Origin: Eubacterium sp.
GTDB taxonomy: Bacteria > Bacillota > Clostridia > Peptostreptococcales > Anaerovoracaceae
DNA: 64,000 bases
NCBI GenBank assembly: GCA_017533915.1
Contig: JAFWHX010000015.1
Span: forward strand, 1 to 64,000
Direction: 5' to 3'
The notes beneath the pieces are model-generated. The model made no database searches. It had not been told where the DNA came from and saw nothing but the letters and a program-made list of their open reading frames with translations. The translations under genes and the position numbers were made by a program. This document shows, in pieces, positions 63,801-64,000 of the stretch (positions within the stretch are counted from its first letter, which is position 1; every line of letters begins with the position of its first letter).

Positions 63801-64000
63801 TTCTGTTTTGGTGGATGTATCGTCTTTCTTTTTCGGGGTTTTTGCATCTGAAGAACCGCCATCGGTCTTATCCTCTGGCGTTTTAGCGGTCTCATCTTTC
63901 TTTTCAGGTTTCTCGTCTTTGGCATCCTCTTTTTCTTCGGAAGGCTGCTCAGACTGAGGTTCGTCAGGAGCCGTCTCCTGTGCGCTCTCCTCTACCTGAT
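45825..64000 (-). CDS. giant modular surface protein, 5' end beyond window
   Basis: The frame is open from the right edge to a TGA at 45825, at least 6058 codons; a GTG at 63626 is not a real start, because the frame continues upstream without stop through a Lys/Glu/Pro-rich linker. Modules from N to C: the linker and a beta domain (to about 62.64 kb), four Ig-like/YDG-type repeats (62.64-61.63), SpaA and Cna-B-like domains (61.63-59.29), five MBG-like repeats (59.29-57.79), then five parallel beta-helix units with Gly-Gly-Ala rungs like chlamydial Pmp proteins, separated by isopeptide-type domains, and one last SpaA domain (46.17-45.83). There is no sorting motif or membrane segment at the C-terminus. 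Four prepilin genes follow at once, so I infer an adhesin attached to a type IV filament. Confidence 0.9.
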   Translation of the reverse strand, partial: QVEESAQETAPDEPQSEQPSEEKEDAKDEKPEKKDETAKTPEDKTDGGSSDAKTPKKKDDTSTKTEDEQLKKSVIKATLIKEELYKDNKEQKKTKEYKRVNSFWKSLTGRKADSEGDDIDLEVTVSGKLPEGTTAEAGYISLKDGETYKEKGLFSLDITLFDKNGKVYIPEEPVEITVKGAVIDKEISDKNALIAYSYEEAALRSEEYTKKLDKNTYAADASVYRSEDVDKKLLYYKAYDKDKAYKDGEDAVRFTNKKAGLDQAKDSVTFKYNYQKKAESAENQNPVSTLSLVVTSQMASRTLEARAGKTIITVTGNFAESVTLQAEEIGQKSKAYTDYVEKTADALDEDADELLFARAFDIKLIDPETKEEFQPDSKVKVSIRLTDEEIDEDTALSVVHFEDAKDKTPEIMDVTSKDDTVKFSTDGFSVYVLAGGLAGAFTLNGDGDAKGGDKIPLTITADNDIKLYDGTPLTCNTYDNTDLADGDYIDSLTITGSQTVVGKSANVPSNAVIKNSQNQDVTDNYEITYENGELEVTPRSITIRADSASKVSDGTALTKDSFTNTELAGGDSVESVTITGSQTDVGTSANVPSDAVIKNSSNEDVTGSYEITYENGTLTVLDGKITIKADDVEKEYDGQSLTDNKYSYDETLLADGDHVESVNTTVPDGSINVGEYDITASDAVIVNAEGDDVTSKYTVEYRTGKLIIVPKGVTLIANSATKQFNNEEQTVSGYTCSVSGLEFTGVEASGKGTDIGSYDVTFTGVTVDETRDTTGNYVVAETINGRLVIVDGEAKLIKKELTEFTGDIAKYMITVNPEGADIGTGDYITLQDTFSDNQSINYGSITVLVNGSPSTEVSYDYYGYTGTFIIPDESVVTVTYRTRVKGNAGQDVSVNNTAEIGDMSGSSFVGIDSATVEETETISPTGSDISGTGGVYTIDLFVYAEGHMEDGLNGAVFRLLDSNEQPMTYKAGPHAGEEITFETGTGSRKGYVTIQLDEATDGVSIHKNTAYYLEMITAPYEHKDGEDIYYQKDNTLYSFLITDDPDYTYGGIYSFFNGDVLKVRCYPISSGVNVTKRFSGNYELTDEQKNAIKFTLQREALDTASGWVDEESHLYSEFTYGSFSFEAGKHLEEGSTYRVIEENALPDEIKDKIELNDSATLSYQVDGRPVEEDTNEFLVDPDHDSHSYNLLFTNEYVDHKLTIVKLDENTGETLPGAEFTVYKALDDTPVPGAVYRTETEIIEEDGEQKEVVKPVTIRFSDSGADYKADTLYYAKETGEPENYVLPKDPEKVYFYYPENSSSVPQGLPSGATATDLKHSYNTVTIANTNKTVDIPVTATWGLDESDPWPDEVDHIVVGLYQSVNGSTPEPVKNKSGVPMTIELSKDQYYDTTSFKGLPATDDDDNIIDYSLQEEAVYDGAGSNIISRYAYKFHISGTGWYVINNQGAVSVRISKQWFDLNGTTPISDTTRKPSVRFDLYRTTSEASLDHDLTHDEVLALIGSSSVVKSGFVNNTSWTETIDSLEATDKNGNPYYYFVIESPVPDNQEDTYNITPASGSDPRSIIIKNTQTPSTVTIKVNDISAEYGEEIPPYTFNATVMEEGSTVAVSGPDADGSYTATVTREDETTRDISFTVSREESIDVGEHTITPAGDPLQEGYRVLYETGTLTITKATVTITAGGSKTYGDEGEETLVTVEGLKYDDTAGTSDADTVKYKVSREEGEDAGEYKITLEGDTDQGNYTVVYVRTDGEGKEIKYVINRAKATVKAEDASKQYGEDDPELHADVEGLKLGDAPTVISFDLVRDEGESIGEYAIAVKFDGDPQTDDDGKTYYVQGNYDVYSENATFTISGASLVVKVEDDEKVYGDDDPEWNVTLDGLQGSDEGGTLTSQLDVDTGIRTYTYTVVKDGTSVALLTFTVSRAAGEDVNENGYTITPVFTGEAKEDEDHNTYYVEGNYNVYPETGTLTIVPKELTVTPDHIVKAVGVADDPLLTASVTGWAFDDAESEASSTVDTATRTVTWTYKLGGKTILTFTLHREPGEEEGDYNITAAGEENQGNYTVIYEQGTFSILSVLDIDVTAPVVDPVDSKARPSYSYTAKLDLTGTGLDEYEKNGFSPDEHGVPTRTFTLPNEESDTPFLETLKVPAGAKLTVTQDNTNDDYITVITIDGDPYEDSDTECVINNIDTYYGIAFTHRRISLPLEAKAGVDQTEEGAETVLPTGATGIPAGEDKTAVMNSTFADRAAASIGYRFPAGKYYAYDHASLYSSDGEPISGASGDTPVYAIKYVADGAEAKWQYRTESGEFTDVPAGAVLTLFYLPKYICRVDDEKFYSLNDAFTYIKNNHSDKTGTIKMLIGEYAMPSDDSLTIPNGYNITITTATSSEWYEGEPGSTAVIKRSASFTEGHMLKNESTLTLDRVTLDGNHVTATDAMVLNSRSGGSPTLNVNQNAVLQNASGDNGGAIYVNNGTVNINGTLDSNKAANGGAVYVNGGTVTITGPVTGNEATNGGAVYTKGGTTTFSTSAVAGNKATNGAVVYMESGSSNYTVTLSGTIGDEANQNTATNGGVIYVTGGTANITGTVHYNNATSGGVAFVTGGTVNVNNSNSNITENSAVKGGAFYLEGGTLGITNGSVSSNTASSDGGMLYATNGTVNISGGTIRSNTATDGNGGAINYAGSGVVTITGGTIQQNTAPNGFGGAVYQSSGTVNLKSTINGANSAKNGAAVYVDQAGIANFNGCNITGNTATEGGAVGMGSTSATMNFAGNAVITGNTSDISDAEGGKCNVYLDQDSDLVINTAGLGGSANIGIYATDNNKDDNEYERSDACGKFGTYTVNTNLSKFTNDRHSGLTAVENNYKIVWSKAINVAIYRVSNGTLPTGSNGSAISGASFTYYPKSQENAMYNLVMEMYTNAPANNYKNKLNGNDLYAYSFIDNAGDFKKFLTEVNWNTEDQVWESKQHDNTISQSTSLRVYYAQGAYISIVNNSGNKLTIDPMTVLAKNAVADGYGYSTARNYITLDTLNPVTAGDLTLEDGEAIKLLFPSAVGKAWSLTGLFTDADGNPVANTSFSYTLDRTHGGTEASKSTDGNGKFTLSGNTNGTAGGTYEILFGQPTKICKVMGNDGVYHPFPTLNEAWDYIVNNNLTTDVTYKKNDGTTETKNNVPGGRIEMLVDYLQPLSDVLKPGVKKPNGYYLELTTAEAGDGELDYKGGTDDEGNLITRATISRDSDNDGAAVIAEVNIGTATSSAEACNAFVTLDNITFDGKALAKKGNGGAVSTINNVVSIKDCEFKGYQAARGGAVFVMWGGVDIRDCTFSNCVTGDSNDKTGGGAIWTTAKVLRVKDCDFDHCDCEPVGTKSQAGAVFHNIQQSGKPVYNNAPSNYAKYPNNYYQGTKTYIDGCNFSKCYAEGGSGGTIESDALEIYLESSTFDGSYSNKASANGGAINILHNNEYQDSGNYSPLTGSKLIVYDCSFKNCQTQKTGSRGGAIQASNTAEVKIMSSSFENVSSFQGGAVRMGASNSTLEIYSSTFKDCNGKTEAGAVYTPAKTLTIGDEYTYTKTDGTTVTVSGTPCEFTDCTSPKYGGVWQTSTATDSSAAANNSTFTTCSSTNSEAGAIYTAAKTLTLNGCTFDKCTATKDGGAVYHASTSDTLNNVEFKECTSGKGGGGAYLASTTINITGGKFEDCTAQSTGGGVYLKSTATISGCDFTNDTVLDTSGLGGGIYFDGTKLDFYEGTISGCSANNGGGIYQRAASNGVTIHSGSITDCNAASGAGYYKNGGNLTINGGSITDCEATENGGGIYNNNGAVYIYIPENDDDSKISGCKAKNGGGIYLVQSTLDLGQNGGNSKGVITGCEASENGGGIYIYNTSGLSLRNTSSIEDCLAKEAGGAVYHRAGTFGIYGSAYIENCVAGSSLDGGDFSESNLGGGVYQAGGTFNFYADSADGRIDSCKAYNGGGVYHASGTYNNGGNTNKTGNIIKCDAKNEGGGIYHAGGTGNVTIAGGVIGGSEENANKADKGAGVFVADGATASFNNGGAAALDPQITYNHARVEGGGIAVGGSTAVLNFGNKFTVQYNTMGASTECNVYLDVNSNTVIRNSALSADAYIGVYASDEQDPAHGEATKPFATRSNDANLDRYRNDRHPLTGAKGTGSLVVWTSYVCKITDGSGHMLYLDAAHKNPAVYTTLENNGEANKTSAYGMLMYADPELYNADGSRYSGSYQIQMYVQEYTTENRMGTPQTFTAKTITLTTASPEPDEAGFSYNGDPKHPYATIVRGGTFDNAWITVRDDLTLKNVILDGAEKPSVDRGAIIAVKGSSGAITVGENATIKNGYSTQVGGGAIALYESGNTANIYGGTIENCRTDGNGGAIFTDVANTAINMKDGTIKGCSAKNGGAVYIADVSASFNMYSGSITECSATTSGGAVAVGGLNARLHFGKNGDAEATGLCTVIGNTCTSGGSSFRNNVELAQDSNDIINASGINADSEIGIYVPGDMDNPNSQWGKHGGKVRPFGTRDSSIADDKLYCFVNDREPSQRGFKSETDPDNILIYWHGQPLLRVSKKVESDLSADKSTYFRFMIRLTDNSGNPVTFDRRTTFEDITFETDGTAEITLKDGESKTAALPDEFLIDNTYYTVSEELTEEQQEDYITKAHEVKQPVPEDQTTEVSGRLGENIDGSDDSTSMSHAEFINDRVTGEITIVKTVESDEPDDFNDSFDFTITLGDTTISKAYPAFDSNGDEIPDGITFTNGVGHIGTGSNVPALKNLKSITIKDLPTDLPYDIVENLTEVQSARVRTTVKKDSHEEAQELLNAVVGDNVITREGKEVYSSTIIFKNNFLEIVCKILNRSRELLYYRDGNGVLQRAVFSHLEDAFDKINIGNIRTSTDGNVTGTLRVEMIVPAHTTERPAELVAGKTVILTTALTTDEDLFPYNKGKDDGHGNISTVTRGFDHGSMIHDSGVLTIDKIILDGGSTAEETPITASADGGIVDVAGAVKLTVNSAATLQNSKVTGNGGAIRLGNGASLTMSGTIDNCEANSGGGVYAASGFTTIATTGVINECRATAGNGGAICAETGGSVSINAGTELTGNTAAGNGGAVYSEAGVFLRGTVGGEEDGKGNSAAGNGGGICTGGTAACTLYQGSKVIGNSAANGGGLSVSSTTKISGSTLSNNTVTGNGGAIYTTDGAAVTLAGSTSLEGNSAATGGAAYVQGTLTMNAGSMKSNNASVKGGAVFVAGSDHTFTMSGGEISGNVSPAGAVASDEESTLQFSGNAKVIGNTSTDNTTKMNVYLEYDSNDIIHTTGLGSGANIGVYVADGEDIYYKHGIAARNFGTYDGSNVSGARLNKFKNDRDDELLGMDGEQISSSSYFVMWQGKPMRLSVLNYQTKDALNGVTFTFTNIDDGKQVWSGSSNADGNVVIPWGQTTETEGGNKANFKPGSKYRLEEQATNESTVRPAGYWEVTIGNDNSAVWITKASTEQYVNRTIDIAIPEDRDEKGFVGDIFKLYNDSEPTITYDPKGGKLSGGELNVPRTDTINFTTTETYHIYTIDEVNPTWDSHVFMSWATPDPDTSAVYDEYAYEEQIRFFRGNDADTISKGYSKGDMTLYARWEEVICKITDRDGVLLYINGSPAVYNSLEGAFDDINNSSSTTFKYADGTKATARMIKMLIGSYELNNQVQLARGKTVALTTASPDDTDGYAYTGRSGTYCTIKRGADLDDRSMIINHAALTVTNITLDGNNKVTVNCDGGIIKVVDKSAQLTIGTGATLQHSKVTGKGGAVYVSENTTLTMNGGTIRNNSAGEQGAGIYLTNGSHMNISGTPHFSHNVVEMSNYEDKLHGGEPYGTNNVNVDIYLAETGTEDDNEPKTITITGSLLGGTDIWVWADNEYHNKQFMPFAKMKSGVKAGSNKPSVFRNARDDTSTENATGDVLYGEYDSADVQIICWNGIRGTRRVILRKVAAGSYDSLAGAKFIIYADRQGTRVAHDANGDPLGSAADPLVSGESGVFFAGDLNYGTYYVKEIEAPAGYDTPANGYYFIVTVNENGVGYEYTENGEKKIDKEVSVHAG
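46180..47190 (-). repeat. beta-helix unit 5 of the giant protein, short
   Basis: Header ICKITDRDGVLLYING, then KMLIGSYELNNQVQLARGKT and only a few rungs (VTGKGGAVYVS, REQGAGIYL-like). The cap is degenerate (VDIYLAETGTED, FRNARDD). It is followed directly by the final SpaA domain. Confidence 0.78.
47910..49500 (-). repeat. beta-helix unit 4 of the giant protein
   Basis: Header VCKILNRSRELLYYRD, then VEMIVPAHTT and rungs of mixed Asn and Cys type (IDNCEANSGGGVY, IGNSAANGGGLS). The cap is NVYLEYDSNDIIHTTGLGS with FKNDRDDE. A Cna-B-like domain and a stretch with TYDPKGGKLSGG follow. Confidence 0.82.
50350..51540 (-). repeat. beta-helix unit 3 of the giant protein
   Basis: Header VCKITDGSGHMLYLD, a short helix with both Gly-Gly-Ala and Cys rungs (IENCRTDGNGGAIF, IKGCSAKNGGAVY), and the cap NVELAQDSNDIINASGI with FVNDREPS. 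Two isopeptide-type domains follow it (50.35-49.51 kb). Confidence 0.82.
51545..54670 (-). repeat. beta-helix unit 2 of the giant protein, Cys-rich
   Basis: The largest unit. Header ICKVMGNDGVYHPFPTL, then about 25 rungs in which the position that is Asn in unit 1 is usually Cys (FDKCTATKDGGAVY, FKECTSGKGGGG, FEDCTAQSTGGG, ITDCEATENGGG). It ends in the cap NVYLDVNSNTVIRNSALS and YRNDRHPL. Confidence 0.85.
55420..57050 (-). repeat. beta-helix unit 1 of the giant protein
   Basis: It starts with the header ICRVDDEKFYSLNDAF, then GTIKMLIGEY, a Thr-rich strand, and about fifteen rungs with NGGAVYVNGG. The rung position before the Gly-Gly turn is mostly Asn (SNKAANGG, GNEATNGG). It ends in the cap NVYLDQDSDLVINTAGLGG and FTNDRHSG. 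Confidence 0.85.

Overview
The window looks like chromosome of an anaerobic, low-to-mid GC Bacillota, most likely class Clostridia (inference). The reasons are the SpoVG/Prs/Pth/Mfd/YabM-type gene order, an HU gene beside it, a folT gene under a THF riboswitch, lysine synthesis by meso-diaminopimelate dehydrogenase under a lysine riboswitch, pyruvate carboxylase, a DUF5688 protein, and large surface proteins built from SpaA, Cna-B and MBG-like modules. No insertion sequence, prophage or CRISPR array was seen.

Layout. 0-17 kb is housekeeping. On the minus strand lie folT with its THF riboswitch, hup, then a chain spoVG - murC - prs - pth - mfd - amidohydrolase - MurJ/SpoVB-like flippase, read from about 11.8 kb down to 1.6 kb. 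On the plus strand a lysine riboswitch with a visible promoter and terminator controls dapA-dapB-ddh-lysA (12.0-16.4 kb). lysA converges on a minus-strand cluster of six tRNA genes (Met, Val, Asp, His, Gln, Cys) and shares one bidirectional terminator with it. At the extreme left a strong rRNA-type promoter points out of the window.

17.2-25.1 kb is a sortase-assembled pilus operon. It encodes a tip protein with an NlpC/P60-like domain, a pilin, a class B sortase, a signal-peptidase-like protein that lacks the catalytic Ser and Lys (like streptococcal SipA), and a curious in-frame fusion of two surface proteins with a sorting signal in its middle. Its leader has a seven-codon open frame and competing hairpins that end in a terminator, which suggests attenuation or phase control.

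25.2-41.6 kb is mixed housekeeping: ychF-lgt, DUF5688, a small RinA/ArpU-like protein, a CntK-like (DapF superfamily) racemase, gamma-glutamylcysteine synthetase, pyruvate carboxylase, and a probable operon GNAT - ung - lemA - DUF2207 - typA - mscS.

41.6-64 kb is the most unusual part. One minus-strand operon starts with a giant surface protein that is open through the right edge (more than 6058 codons inside the window) and has no C-terminal sortase or membrane anchor. It is followed at once by four proteins with type IV prepilin-like N-termini: a GspK/PilX-like one lacking Glu5, two small ones, and an 806-residue one with GLUG repeats. I infer a type IV filament minor-pilin cassette with the giant protein as a tip adhesin, analogous in layout to pilY1 in minor pilin operons. 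The motor, platform and prepilin peptidase genes are not in the window.
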